The notes under the pieces: model-generated | The model's database searches: none | What the model saw: only the letters and a program-made list of their open reading frames with translations | Told to the model about the DNA's origin: nothing | Program-made: the position numbers and the translations under genes | Assembly (NCBI GenBank): GCA_028383305.1 | Contig: JAOEVD010000009.1 | Span: 23,723 to 87,722, forward strand | Source: Candidatus Puniceispirillum sp. | GTDB taxonomy: Bacteria; Pseudomonadota; Alphaproteobacteria; Puniceispirillales; Puniceispirillaceae | Reading direction: 5' to 3' | Length of the DNA: 64,000 bases | Part shown: positions 9,199-17,555 of the stretch, one piece after another | Numbering within the stretch: position 1 is the first letter of the stretch | How the letters are laid out: the number at the start of each line of letters is the position of its first letter

Positions 9199-10548
9199 AT
9201 GGAATGTTGCGGTCCGGGCTATGCCAGCCCCGAAGAGGCGATTAGAGCCCCACGAGAATTGTTGCTTTACACGATTGCGATCTATACCGGCACGGGTATC
9301 CAAAAACCCGATTATCTTGCAACGGTTGATGTCGATCCAAATAGCCCAACTTTCAGCAAGGTTATTCACCGGCTTGATATGCCGAATATTGGCGACGAGC
9401 TGCATCATATGGGCTGGAATGCCTGTTCATCCTGTCATGATGATGCGGGCATGGCGCGTAAATATCTTCTGCTTCCCGGCGTGCGTTCAAATAACATCTA
9501 TGTTGTGGATACCGCGACCGATCCGCTTGCGCCGCGCATCCACACCGTTATTGATGGTGCTGAAATCAAATCCAAGGCTGATCTATCTGGCCCCCATACG
9601 GTGCATTGTCTTGGGAACGAAATCATCATTTCTTTTCTTGGTAATGCTAAGGGCGAGGCACCGGGGGGCTATCTGCATCTCAACAAGGATTTTGAAATCG
9701 TTGGCAGGTGGGAAAACTCAATGGGTGATATCAAATTCGGCTATGATTTTTGGTATCAGCCTCGCCATAATGTGATGGTTAGTTCGGAATGGGCAGCCCC
9801 CAATACGTTTATGCCCGGGTTTGATTTGGAGGAAGTTGGATATCTCAAATATGGGCGTGAGTTGCATTTTTGGGATTTTGAGAAGCGGGAACCGGTTGAG
9901 AGTTTCTATCTTGGCGAAGATGGGTTGATTCCGCTTGAGGTAAAGTTTCATCATAATCCTGACAGTTCGCACGGATTTTGCGGCGCAGCGCTCAGCTCGA
10001 ATGTCATTCATTGGTGGAAAAATGATGATGGAAAATGGCAGTGGGAAAAAATCATCGATGTTGGAAATGAACCGCATCCAGATTGGCCTATCCCGATCCC
10101 GGGGGTTATGTCAGCAATTTTGATATCGATGGATGATAAATATCTCTACCTAAATAACTGGCTGCATGGCGATATGCGGCAATATGATATCTCTGACCCC
10201 CATAATCCAAAATTGACTGGCCAGATTTGGATGGGTGGCTTGCTGGGCAAAGCGCCCATTGTGAATGGTGTCACGATGGCTGGTGGGCCGCAGATGTTCC
10301 AATTGTCGCTTGATGGCAAGCGCCTTTATGTCACCACATCGCTGTTCAGCACATGGGACAATCAATTTTATCCCGAAATTCGGGAAAAGGGCGGTGTCAT
10401 GGTGATGATTGACTGTGATCCCGAAAATGGTGGCATGTCCATCAATCCTGATTTTATTGTCGATTTTGGCAATGAGCCGAACGGGCCAAGCCGGTGCCAC
10501 GAAGCGCGTTATCCGGGCGGTGATTGTACAAGCGATATTTGGCTATGA
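9199..10548 (+). CDS. mtoX: SBP56/SELENBP1-family methanethiol oxidase
   Basis: 449 residues from the ATG at 9199, which has GAGGGAGA just upstream; the longer frame from 9154 lacks such a site. The start ECCGPGYASPEEAI and the motifs DYLATVDVD, DELHHMGWNACSSC and the many His-rich segments (GPHTVHCLG, HHNPDSSHGF) match human SELENBP1 and bacterial MtoX as I remember them. The family oxidises methanethiol to formaldehyde, H2S and H2O2 and depends on copper. No signal peptide is visible, unlike the periplasmic Hyphomicrobium enzyme. Its stop overlaps the ferredoxin start (ATGA), so the two are translated together. The sco/mauG-type partners described elsewhere are absent here. Confidence 0.88.
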   Translation: MECCGPGYASPEEAIRAPRELLLYTIAIYTGTGIQKPDYLATVDVDPNSPTFSKVIHRLDMPNIGDELHHMGWNACSSCHDDAGMARKYLLLPGVRSNNIYVVDTATDPLAPRIHTVIDGAEIKSKADLSGPHTVHCLGNEIIISFLGNAKGEAPGGYLHLNKDFEIVGRWENSMGDIKFGYDFWYQPRHNVMVSSEWAAPNTFMPGFDLEEVGYLKYGRELHFWDFEKREPVESFYLGEDGLIPLEVKFHHNPDSSHGFCGAALSSNVIHWWKNDDGKWQWEKIIDVGNEPHPDWPIPIPGVMSAILISMDDKYLYLNNWLHGDMRQYDISDPHNPKLTGQIWMGGLLGKAPIVNGVTMAGGPQMFQLSLDGKRLYVTTSLFSTWDNQFYPEIREKGGVMVMIDCDPENGGMSINPDFIVDFGNEPNGPSRCHEARYPGGDCTSDIWL

Positions 10549-10910
10549 AGACGATTACCATTGCCAATCGTGACAATGCAGCCTTTGCCGTTTCCGGCCG
10601 CAAACCGCTGCTTGACGAGCTAAGAGATCAGGGCGTTGATTTGCCTTATGGCTGTAAATATGGCGGCTGCATTACCTGTGCAGCCAAACTATTGGACGGC
10701 GATATTGATCAGCGCGCCCAAGTCGCGCTGAACAACCGGCAAATTAATGATGGCTATGTTGTGTTGTGCGTGGCACGGGCAAAAAGTGATTGCGTGATTG
10801 AGGTGGGTGTTGAAAGCCATGATAAACTTTATCGCAATCCATTTCTTGACCCATTGGCATCACACGAATTAAAAGCAGATATTGCGACCCCGACGGATGA
10901 CGTTAAATGA
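10545..10910 (+). CDS. plant-type [2Fe-2S] ferredoxin
   Basis: 121 residues from the ATG that overlaps the upstream TGA. C37, C42, C45 and C75 (PYGCKYGGCITC and VVLCVA) give the C-x4-C-x2-C...C pattern of plant-type and oxygenase-type ferredoxins. It is cytosolic with no reductase domain attached. The tail after residue 85 (FLDPLASHELKADIATPTD) is an uncommon extension. ATGA overlaps on both sides place it firmly in an operon with the methanethiol oxidase and a CoA-binding protein, so it may move electrons for sulfur or C1 oxidation; that link is inference. A longer in-frame start at 10524 is less likely. Confidence 0.88.
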   Translation: MKTITIANRDNAAFAVSGRKPLLDELRDQGVDLPYGCKYGGCITCAAKLLDGDIDQRAQVALNNRQINDGYVVLCVARAKSDCVIEVGVESHDKLYRNPFLDPLASHELKADIATPTDDVK

Positions 10911-11356
10911 ATCATAATGAGCCTTATACCGATGCCTATATTCAGGACATTCTGTCTTCGGTAAAAACGATTGCCATGGTTGGTGCCAGCCCCGACAAAA
11001 CCAAGTTCAGCTATGGTGTGCTGCGCGTTTTGCATGAAACTGGTTATGACATGATTCCCATTAACCCGCGGCCTGGCCTCGAAACAATACGGGGGTTGAA
11101 GGTTTACCCAAACCTTGCCGCGGTCGATCGGGCAGTGGATATGGTCGAAGTGTTTCGTAAGCCCGAAGATTTATATGATATTGCCAAGCAGGCCATCGAT
11201 ATTGGCGCAAAAGTGCTATGGGGACAAATCGGGGTTGTTGATCATGATGCAGCGCGGCTTGCCGAAGAGGCAGGCCTGAAGGTCGTGATGGATCGCTGTC
11301 CAAAAATTGAATTGTTCCGCCCATTCTGGAAACCAAAGCTGCATCTTGGCATTTAG
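10907..11356 (+). CDS. CoA-binding domain protein (YccU type)
   Basis: 149 residues, the usual length for the stand-alone CoA_binding_2 family. A Rossmann start TIAMVGASPDKTKFSYGV and the later PINPRP, GAKVLWGQIGV and VMDRCPKIE are the family pattern also found in succinyl-CoA-synthetase-like N-termini. The ATG overlaps the ferredoxin stop (ATGA). Its cellular role is not known for the family. Here it may bind a CoA ester linked to the methanethiol oxidase operon. Confidence 0.88.
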   Translation: MNHNEPYTDAYIQDILSSVKTIAMVGASPDKTKFSYGVLRVLHETGYDMIPINPRPGLETIRGLKVYPNLAAVDRAVDMVEVFRKPEDLYDIAKQAIDIGAKVLWGQIGVVDHDAARLAEEAGLKVVMDRCPKIELFRPFWKPKLHLGI

Positions 11357-11432
11357 CGAAACTGAATGATAAACGCGCCGATTTTGGGTGAAGCGCGCCA
11401 GCCTTAAGTTTTTATCAGGCGAAAAGATTCAA

Positions 11433-12305
11433 TCAGGCAACAAGTGCTAATTTGGTATCGGGAACAATGCCAAGTGCCAAACAGACATCGCGCGTCAGAT
11501 AAGGCCGGTTCAATGTGTAGAAATGGAACTGGTCAATGCCGTGATCCATCAGATCAGAACAAATATCGGTTGCCACAACAACCGACAGAATATCTTCAAC
11601 CCCATTACGTTTGGCCATGACAAATTCGGCATCAAGGCTTGCCGGAATGCTGGCACCGCAGCGGCTGGCAAAGCGTTTGACATTATCCCAATTTTCAATT
11701 GGCAGAACACCCGGGATGATTGGCACATGAATCCCCGCCTTGGTGCAGCGATCACGGAATCGTAAAAAGATCTCACTATCGAAAAAGAACTGGGTGATTG
11801 CCGAGGTGGCACCAGCGTCAATTTTTCGCTTCAGCCAATCAATATCGGCATTGGCATTGCCGGCTCCGGGATGCGGTTCAGGATAAGCACCAACATGAAT
11901 CGTTTTGATATTGGTGGCGGCAAGGCCGGCGACAAGATCAACAGAATCGGCAAATCCTTGGGGATGCGGGCAAAAACCTGCGCTTCCTTTTGGGGCATCA
12001 CCGCGAAGGGCGACAATCTGTCTGACCCCCGCATCAACATAGCTTTTTGCAATCGCCAATGTTTCAGCCTTGCTGGCATTGACGCAGGTCAGATGCGCGG
12101 CAACATCCAAGCCATAGCTTTTGCCAATGGCTTCGGTCAATTCTTTAGTAAGCTGGCGCGTTGTGCCACCCGCCCCATAGGTGACCGACACAAATTCGGG
12201 GTTAAGCGGTGCCAGAACATTCAATGACTCCCACAAATCAAAACTCGCCTGAAGCGATTTTGGTGGAAAAAATTCAAATGAAATTTTGGGGGGCTTATGA
12301 CCCAT
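11433..12305 (-). CDS. metF: 5,10-methylenetetrahydrofolate reductase
   Basis: 290 residues from the ATG at 12305, with GAGG about eight bases upstream; a longer start at 12356 would run into the promoter. ISFEFFPPK, FVSVTYGAGG, HLTCVNAS, QIVALRGDAP and ITQFFFDSE are the FAD- and folate-binding signatures of MetF. It reduces methylene-THF to methyl-THF for methionine synthesis. It is divergent from metR and an exact MetR box lies between them. The placement next to a methanethiol oxidase operon links methyl-sulfur and C1 metabolism by context only. Confidence 0.96.
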   Translation of the reverse strand: MGHKPPKISFEFFPPKSLQASFDLWESLNVLAPLNPEFVSVTYGAGGTTRQLTKELTEAIGKSYGLDVAAHLTCVNASKAETLAIAKSYVDAGVRQIVALRGDAPKGSAGFCPHPQGFADSVDLVAGLAATNIKTIHVGAYPEPHPGAGNANADIDWLKRKIDAGATSAITQFFFDSEIFLRFRDRCTKAGIHVPIIPGVLPIENWDNVKRFASRCGASIPASLDAEFVMAKRNGVEDILSVVVATDICSDLMDHGIDQFHFYTLNRPYLTRDVCLALGIVPDTKLALVA

Positions 12306-12376
12306 TGTTATATCCTCGAAACTGGCAAATGATCTGGACTTGTTTACTGACATCATTTGTGCCAGAAACTTATTTG

Positions 12377-12389
12377 TGAAACAAATTCA
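12377..12389. promoter_or_regulatory. MetR box between metF and metR
   Basis: TGAA-ACAAA-TTCA is an exact match to the MetR consensus TGAA-N5-TTCA. It lies 72 bp from metF and 31 bp from metR, where autoregulation and activation of metF would both be possible. A second site with one mismatch, TGAG-AGATA-TTCA at 12408-12420, touches the metR start codon. Confidence 0.8.
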
Positions 12390-12419
12390 TAATAATCATA
12401 AACTTTATGAGAGATATTC

Positions 12420-13337
12420 ATGAACATCGAGCTTCGTCATTTGCGAACCATCATGGCCATTCATGCCGCCGGATCGGTGGCGCAAGCGGCTGAACAGCTG
12501 CATATCACGCAATCGGCGCTATCGCATCAGATCAAGGCCATCCGTGATCAGCTTGGGGTCGATCTATTTGTCAAAAACACCAAACCGATGCGGCTATCGG
12601 CCGAAGGCTTGCGGTTTTTGCGCGCTGCCGAGCGTATTTTGCCCGAAATTGATTTGTTGAAAGCTGAATTTGATAATTTGCAAAATGGACAGGCTGGCCG
12701 GCTGCATATCGCGATTGAATGTCATGCCTGTTTTGAATGGCTATTTCCGGTTCTGAATCTGTTTCGTCAAGATTTTCCCGATGTTGATATTGATATTCGC
12801 CCGGGCTTGGCGTTTCGGGCGTTAAAAGCATTGGCCGATGAAGAGGTTGATGTTGTCATTTCGTCAGACCCTGAAGATATTCCCGGGGTCGAATTTCACC
12901 AACTGTTCCCCTATGCACCAACATTCCTTGCGGCGAAAACCAACCGGCTTGCCGAAAAAGACTATGTTGACGCTGCTGATTTTGCCGATCAGACGCTGAT
13001 CACCTATCCGGTTGAACGTACCCGGCTCGATATTTTCAGCCAGCTTTTGATTCCGGCCAAGATTGAACCGAAATTGATCCGGCAGGTTGAATTGACCGCG
13101 GTGATGCTAATGCTGGTGGGGGCAAATAAGGGGGTGGCGGTGCTTCCTGATTGGGTTATTCGCTCGGCCGATGTTGATGGCGGGCTTGTGACAAAACCGG
13201 TCACCAGAAATGGCTTGACGCGCCAGCTTTATGCGGCGGTGCGGCGCGATGATCAATCAAAACCATTTATGAAGAGGTTTATCGCACTTGGAAAACAGGG
13301 CCAAGCGCATGCCAAAAAGCAGCCGCTCAGCCCCTGA
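12420..13337 (+). CDS. metR: LysR-type regulator MetR
   Basis: 305 residues. The winged helix-turn-helix covers residues 1-60 (AAEQLHITQSALSHQIKAI). IECHACFEWLFPVLNLFR near residue 100 is characteristic of MetR, which uses homocysteine as co-inducer. It probably controls metF and itself, as shown by the divergent arrangement and the MetR box. The C-terminus extends about ten basic residues beyond the effector domain. The gene ends convergent to the NMT1-like gene, with a tandem repeat in the gap. Confidence 0.93.
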   Translation: MNIELRHLRTIMAIHAAGSVAQAAEQLHITQSALSHQIKAIRDQLGVDLFVKNTKPMRLSAEGLRFLRAAERILPEIDLLKAEFDNLQNGQAGRLHIAIECHACFEWLFPVLNLFRQDFPDVDIDIRPGLAFRALKALADEEVDVVISSDPEDIPGVEFHQLFPYAPTFLAAKTNRLAEKDYVDAADFADQTLITYPVERTRLDIFSQLLIPAKIEPKLIRQVELTAVMLMLVGANKGVAVLPDWVIRSADVDGGLVTKPVTRNGLTRQLYAAVRRDDQSKPFMKRFIALGKQGQAHAKKQPLSP

Positions 13338-13380
13338 TATTTTGATTTAGATGACCCGCCCCAAAATAAGCGGGCTAGGC

Positions 13381-13418
13381 AATTGGTCGGTTAGACAATT
13401 GGTCGGTTAGACAATTGG
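13381..13418. repeat. 16-bp tandem repeat, 2.4 copies
   Basis: AATTGGTCGGTTAGAC occurs at 13381-13396 and 13397-13412 without mismatch, followed by AATTGG. The second copy supplies the stop codon of the minus-strand NMT1-like gene. This looks like replication slippage between two convergent genes. Confidence 0.9.
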
Positions 13419-14294
13419 CGGTTTGGCGCATACCTGATCATAGGCATAGCGGGTTTTCAGCATGCCATCATATTCAAAGATATCCAGCATCGCCTCATAG
13501 CCAGCATCGGTAATATCAATATGGCGTGTCCAGACCCCCATTTTTTGATAGGTGCCAATGCAATCGGCAAGAACGGCCTCATCAATATTTGGGAATAATG
13601 GTTTTTCCGCGCGGGCAATTTCGGCCGCAGGCGTGTCATTCATATAATTGCGGGTTTTAATATAGGCGCGGGTAAAGGCCTTGGCCTCATCGGTTTCCAG
13701 CCATTCTGGTTTGGCCGCAAGGCTGGAGAATCCGCAAGGGCCAATTGTCGGCCCAAGCGCGGTGACAACATGACCAACACCATCAGCCTCTAGCTGTTGT
13801 GGGGCTGGACCTTGCTGGTGGATATATTGACCGGTTCCGGCGCGATATGCCTTGTCCATTTCGCCGCCATTGCCAGCATCGATAATCTTGATCTTATTGA
13901 TATCAACCCCGCCTTTATAGCAGGCATATTTAAACATCGTCATTGGCTGGCCACCATGGTGAACCAAGACTTCAGCGCCTTCGAGCTTGTCCCAGCTAAA
14001 TGCCGGATCGGCATCGCGGCCGGTCAGGAAAAACCCGTCCATCTCATTGATCTGTGCAAAATGAACACAAGCTGGCACACCGCCCTTATTCAAGGTGTTA
14101 AAGCCTTGGCTAAGGGTCGATTGAACAACATCGGCGGTACCGTTATCAAGCGCGGTAATGGCGGTCACGCCCGGTGCAGAGACCGTATATTCGAAATCCA
14201 GCCCTTCTTCTTTCAGAAAACCGCCAGTCATGGTTGAGATCAAAGGCGAATAAAAGGCCGAAAAAAGGGTAAATTCAATATTGATTTTACTCAT
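13407..14294 (-). CDS. NMT1/THI5-like substrate-binding-fold protein without signal peptide
   Basis: 295 residues from the ATG at 14294, with GGAG nine bases upstream. FTLFSAFYSPLISTMTGGFLK and GLDFEYTVSAPGVTAITAL, then GTADVVQSTLSQGFNTLN, match the NMT1/THI5 type of periplasmic-binding-protein fold. The protein begins MSKINIEFTLF with no signal peptide or lipobox, and no ABC permease or ATPase is next to it. It may be a cytosolic ligand binder or enzyme, as the yeast THI5 relatives are, or may depend on an unseen start. It is divergent from the HMG-CoA lyase gene. Confidence 0.72.
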   Translation of the reverse strand: MSKINIEFTLFSAFYSPLISTMTGGFLKEEGLDFEYTVSAPGVTAITALDNGTADVVQSTLSQGFNTLNKGGVPACVHFAQINEMDGFFLTGRDADPAFSWDKLEGAEVLVHHGGQPMTMFKYACYKGGVDINKIKIIDAGNGGEMDKAYRAGTGQYIHQQGPAPQQLEADGVGHVVTALGPTIGPCGFSSLAAKPEWLETDEAKAFTRAYIKTRNYMNDTPAAEIARAEKPLFPNIDEAVLADCIGTYQKMGVWTRHIDITDAGYEAMLDIFEYDGMLKTRYAYDQVCAKPPIV

Positions 14295-14430
14295 GGAAAA
14301 ATGCTCCGATGGTGGGTCAAACAGGATGGTGGCTTGAAGCGGCGCCAAAAATGGCGGCGGCGATTGGCCGTTGATTATTGGATTGCCATGTTAGCCTTAA
14401 GCGCATGCCATAACCAAATGGAAAATTAAA

Positions 14431-15339
14431 GTGACCCAAAACAGCGTTCGTATTTTTGAGATGAGTCCGCGTGACGGGCTGCAAAATGAACCACTTTCCA
14501 TTCCCACCGCTGCCAAAATTGCCTTGATTAATCTTTTGTCGAAATGCGGTTTTGCCGATATCGAAGCGACCAGTTTTGTCAGCCCGAAATGGGTGCCGCA
14601 ACTGGCGGATGGTGCGGCTGTCATGGCGGCGATAGACCGGCTGCCATCCGTGTCCTATGCTGCGCTTGTACCAAATATGACTGGCTTTGAGCGCGCGCTT
14701 GCCGCAGGGGTTAACTCTATTGGCATCTTTGCTGCCGCATCGCAAAGCTTTAGCCAGAAAAACATCAATTGTTCAATGGCCGAAAGTCTGGAACGGTTTC
14801 AGCCGATCATGGCGGCCGCGGCGGTGCATAAAATACCGGTTCGCGGCTATATCAGCATGGTTGTTCACTGTCCTGATGATGGCGATACCGACCCGCAGAT
14901 TGTGGCTGATCTTGCTTCTAGAATGATGGATATGGGCTGCTATCAAATCTCGCTTGGTGATACGGTTGGCATGGCATCACCGCCAGCGATCCAAAGGCTT
15001 CTTGATCAATGCGTTCGCGCGGTTGAAGGTGCTTATCTTGCTGGCCATTACCATGATACCGGTGGGCAGGCGCTTGCCAATATTGCGGCTAGCTTACCCT
15101 ATGGAATTCGTTGTTTTGATGCGTCGGTTGGCGGGCTTGGCGGCTGCCCCTATGCGCCCGGGGCTGCCGGAAATGTGGCAAGCGAGGCGGTGGCCGAAAT
15201 GCTGGCTCAAGCCGGTTTTGCCACAGGCCTTGACCATGATGCCTTGGCAATTGCGGCAAAATTTGCCACCAGCCTTCGCCAACCATCCACCGATAAGCCA
15301 TCCACCGATAAGCCACCCGCCAAACGGCAAACGCCTTAA
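14431..15339 (+). CDS. hydroxymethylglutaryl-CoA lyase
   Basis: 302 residues from a GTG, the only start that keeps the complete domain. EMSPRDGLQNE near the N-terminus holds the metal Asp and catalytic Arg. GHYHDTGGQALAN has the two metal His residues, and GGLGGCPYAPGAAGN has the catalytic Cys loop. It cleaves HMG-CoA to acetoacetate and acetyl-CoA. A 15-bp duplication near the end adds PSTDK-PSTDK. It heads a run of genes ending with a CoA-transferase, and no methylcrotonyl-CoA carboxylase lies alongside. A leucine-breakdown symbol would therefore be premature. Confidence 0.93.
   Translation: MTQNSVRIFEMSPRDGLQNEPLSIPTAAKIALINLLSKCGFADIEATSFVSPKWVPQLADGAAVMAAIDRLPSVSYAALVPNMTGFERALAAGVNSIGIFAAASQSFSQKNINCSMAESLERFQPIMAAAAVHKIPVRGYISMVVHCPDDGDTDPQIVADLASRMMDMGCYQISLGDTVGMASPPAIQRLLDQCVRAVEGAYLAGHYHDTGGQALANIAASLPYGIRCFDASVGGLGGCPYAPGAAGNVASEAVAEMLAQAGFATGLDHDALAIAAKFATSLRQPSTDKPSTDKPPAKRQTP
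15283..15312. repeat. 15-bp in-frame tandem duplication in HMG-CoA lyase
   Basis: CCATCCACCGATAAG is repeated exactly at 15283-15297 and 15298-15312, giving PSTDK twice in the C-terminal tail, outside the catalytic barrel. Confidence 0.9.
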
Positions 15340-15372
15340 TCGGTTTTCGTGATCTATGAGGATATGACCATC

Positions 15373-16179
15373 ATGCCCGATTTGCCCATTATTGAAACCC
15401 GTGATGCTAACGGCATTGACCATCTTTTTTTGAATCAGCCTGATCGTCATAATGCGTTATCGCCAGACATGATTGTCGCGCTTCATGCGGCCTTTACCAA
15501 ACTTGGTGAGGACCCGTCCTGCCGATTGGTATGTTTGCGGGCAACAAAGGCGGCGGCGACCAGCTTTTGCGCTGGTGGTGATCTTGTCTGGATGCGCCAG
15601 CAGATTGATGCACCGCGATCAATGCGCATGGCCGAGGCGGCAAAATTGGCGCATTTGCTAAAGCTGATGGATCGGTTCCCGCGGCCATTGCTTGGCTGTG
15701 TTGACGGCAATGCGTTTGGGGGCGGCATTGGTATTATGGCGGTTTGTGATGAGGTGCTGGCATCGGATGATTTGCGTTTTGGCCTGACCGAAACACGCCT
15801 TGGATTAATCCCCGCCACAATCAGCCCCTATGTTGTTGCGCGCATCGGGGCACCAGCGGCGCGGCAATTATTTATATCGGCGCGGCGGTTTGATTCGGCA
15901 ATGGCCAAGCAGATTGGGCTGATCACAAGGCTGGTGCCAGCCGCTGATTTCACTGCTGAAATTGACGCCATGATCGCGCCCTATCTTGATGCGAGTCCGG
16001 CCGCGATGCAGGCGGCAAAAACCCTGATCCGCAAGCTGCAACCCGCCATTGATGATGTCGTGATTGATATGACGATTACGGCGCTTGCCGATTGTTGGGA
16101 TCATCCTGATGCGTGCGAAGGGGTTGATGCGTTTTTTGCGCGCCGCACGCCATCATGGAAATCAGATAGCATTGGTTGA
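15373..16179 (+). CDS. methylglutaconyl-CoA hydratase-like crotonase
   Basis: About 268 residues from the ATG at 15373; GTG 15349 and ATG 15364 are in-frame alternatives, and GAGGA at 15358 suits the internal ATG best. SFCAGGDLVWMR and FGLTETRLGLIPATISPYV are the pattern of bacterial methylglutaconyl-CoA hydratase (LiuC). As in that subfamily, the first Glu of classic hydratases is Gly (GGGIGIM) while the second (LTETRLG) is kept. It would hydrate 3-methylglutaconyl-CoA to HMG-CoA, the substrate of the lyase encoded just upstream. Confidence 0.85.
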   Translation: MPDLPIIETRDANGIDHLFLNQPDRHNALSPDMIVALHAAFTKLGEDPSCRLVCLRATKAAATSFCAGGDLVWMRQQIDAPRSMRMAEAAKLAHLLKLMDRFPRPLLGCVDGNAFGGGIGIMAVCDEVLASDDLRFGLTETRLGLIPATISPYVVARIGAPAARQLFISARRFDSAMAKQIGLITRLVPAADFTAEIDAMIAPYLDASPAAMQAAKTLIRKLQPAIDDVVIDMTITALADCWDHPDACEGVDAFFARRTPSWKSDSIG

Positions 16180-16230
16180 TTGATCAGGACGGGGCGTCGG
16201 CGTGAAATTATGTGTCGCGAAAAAAATGTT

Positions 16231-16249
16231 GGGTTTTTGCAAAAAACCT
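16231..16249 (+). terminator. weak hairpin after the hydratase gene
   Basis: GGTTTTT at 16232-16238 pairs with AAAAACC at 16242-16248 around a GCA loop. The stem is AT-rich and only TTT follows, so termination would be weak. Confidence 0.3.
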
Positions 16250-16343
16250 TTCACTGTAATGGTTCTGTTTGTCTTCTGCCTCGCCCCTCTTGCTATGCCA
16301 TGCTCGCTGCCACGAAACATCATCATCTAGGAGTTTCATAGCG

Positions 16344-17510
16344 ATGGATTTTTCCTATTCGCCAACACAGCAATCAATCATTGATGCGATTGACTCGATC
16401 ATGGCCGATTTTGATGATGATTATTGGCTGGCGGCTGATCGTGATGGACGGTTTCCCGAAGAATTTTATGCGGCGATCGCGGCTGGTGGCTGGCTTGGGA
16501 TTGCCATGCCCGAGGCCTATGGCGGGGCGGCTCTTGGCATTGCCGAGGCAGCCTTGATGATGCAGAAAATTGCCGAAACTGGCGGCGGCATGGCGGCCGC
16601 ATCAGCCGTTCATATCAATATTTTTGGGCCGCATCCGATTGTTGTTTATGGCACTGAGGAACAGCGTTCGGCATGGCTGCCGCCATTGATCAAGGGCGAG
16701 GTGAAATGCTGTTTTGGGGTTACTGAACCGGATGCGGGGCTTGATACTGGCAATATCCGCACCCGCGCTGATAAGATTGATGGTGGCTATCTTGTATCAG
16801 GACAGAAAATCTGGACATCAACGGCGCAGGTGGCAAGCAAAATTCTGCTTTTGGCGCGAACCAGCCAGCCAAGCAAATCGGGGCGCCGAACCGATGGGTT
16901 GACGTTGTTTTACACCGATCTTGACCGATCCCATATCGAGGTGCGCGAAATTGCCAAAATGGGGCGCGCCGCGGTTGATAGTAATCAGATTTTCATTGAT
17001 GGGCTGATCGTGCCCGAGGCGCATCGTATTGGCGAGGAGGGAAAGGGGTTTTCCTATCTTCTTGATAGTCTGAATCCTGAACGGATCTTGATCGCTGCCG
17101 AGGCGCTTGGCATTGGCAAAACCGCGCTTCGCCGCGCCGTTGAATATGCTGGTCAGCGCATCGTGTTTGACCGGCCGATTGGCCAGAATCAATCAATCCA
17201 ACACCCGCTTGCCGAAAATTGGGTCGAACTGGAAGCGGCAGGTTTGCTTATCGCCAAGGCAGCGCATCTTTATGACAGCGGCGCGCCGGCGGGCGGCATG
17301 GCCAATGCGGCGAAATATTTTGCTGCCGAAGCCGGATTCAAGGCCGCAACACAGGCGGTGATGACGCTTGGTGGCATGGGCTATGCCAAGGAATATCATG
17401 TTGAACGTTTGCTTCGTGAATCGCTAATTCCCCGGCTTGCGCCAGTTAGCGCGCAAATGGTGCTAAATTATATTGCCGAGCGGGTGCTTGGTTTGCCAAA
17501 ATCCTATTAA
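16344..17510 (+). CDS. acyl-CoA dehydrogenase
   Basis: 388 residues from the ATG at 16344, with AGGAG upstream; the 75-base longer frame has no such site. CFGVTEPDAGLDTGNIRT and SGQKIWTSTAQ give the FAD/acyl pocket, and the last helix bundle has TLGGMGYAKEYHVERLLRE. The C-terminus (PRLAPVSAQMVLNYIAERV) differs from isovaleryl-CoA dehydrogenase, which usually ends with a GTSE-type loop. Position between a methylglutaconyl-CoA hydratase and a CoA-transferase suggests that it makes the enoyl-CoA used by the hydratase. Confidence 0.88.
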   Translation: MDFSYSPTQQSIIDAIDSIMADFDDDYWLAADRDGRFPEEFYAAIAAGGWLGIAMPEAYGGAALGIAEAALMMQKIAETGGGMAAASAVHINIFGPHPIVVYGTEEQRSAWLPPLIKGEVKCCFGVTEPDAGLDTGNIRTRADKIDGGYLVSGQKIWTSTAQVASKILLLARTSQPSKSGRRTDGLTLFYTDLDRSHIEVREIAKMGRAAVDSNQIFIDGLIVPEAHRIGEEGKGFSYLLDSLNPERILIAAEALGIGKTALRRAVEYAGQRIVFDRPIGQNQSIQHPLAENWVELEAAGLLIAKAAHLYDSGAPAGGMANAAKYFAAEAGFKAATQAVMTLGGMGYAKEYHVERLLRESLIPRLAPVSAQMVLNYIAERVLGLPKSY

Positions 17511-17555
17511 CATGCTGGTGCCATCTTGTGGCCAAAGGGCGTAGGAGACAATGAA

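Noticed and set aside
13355..13374. CCCGC/GCGGG hairpin between metR and the NMT1-like gene
   Set aside because: Only five pairs and no T-run; not enough for a terminator call.
15349..16179. Loss of the first catalytic Glu in the methylglutaconyl-CoA hydratase
   Set aside because: The bacterial LiuC subfamily normally has Gly here, so it is not an anomaly.
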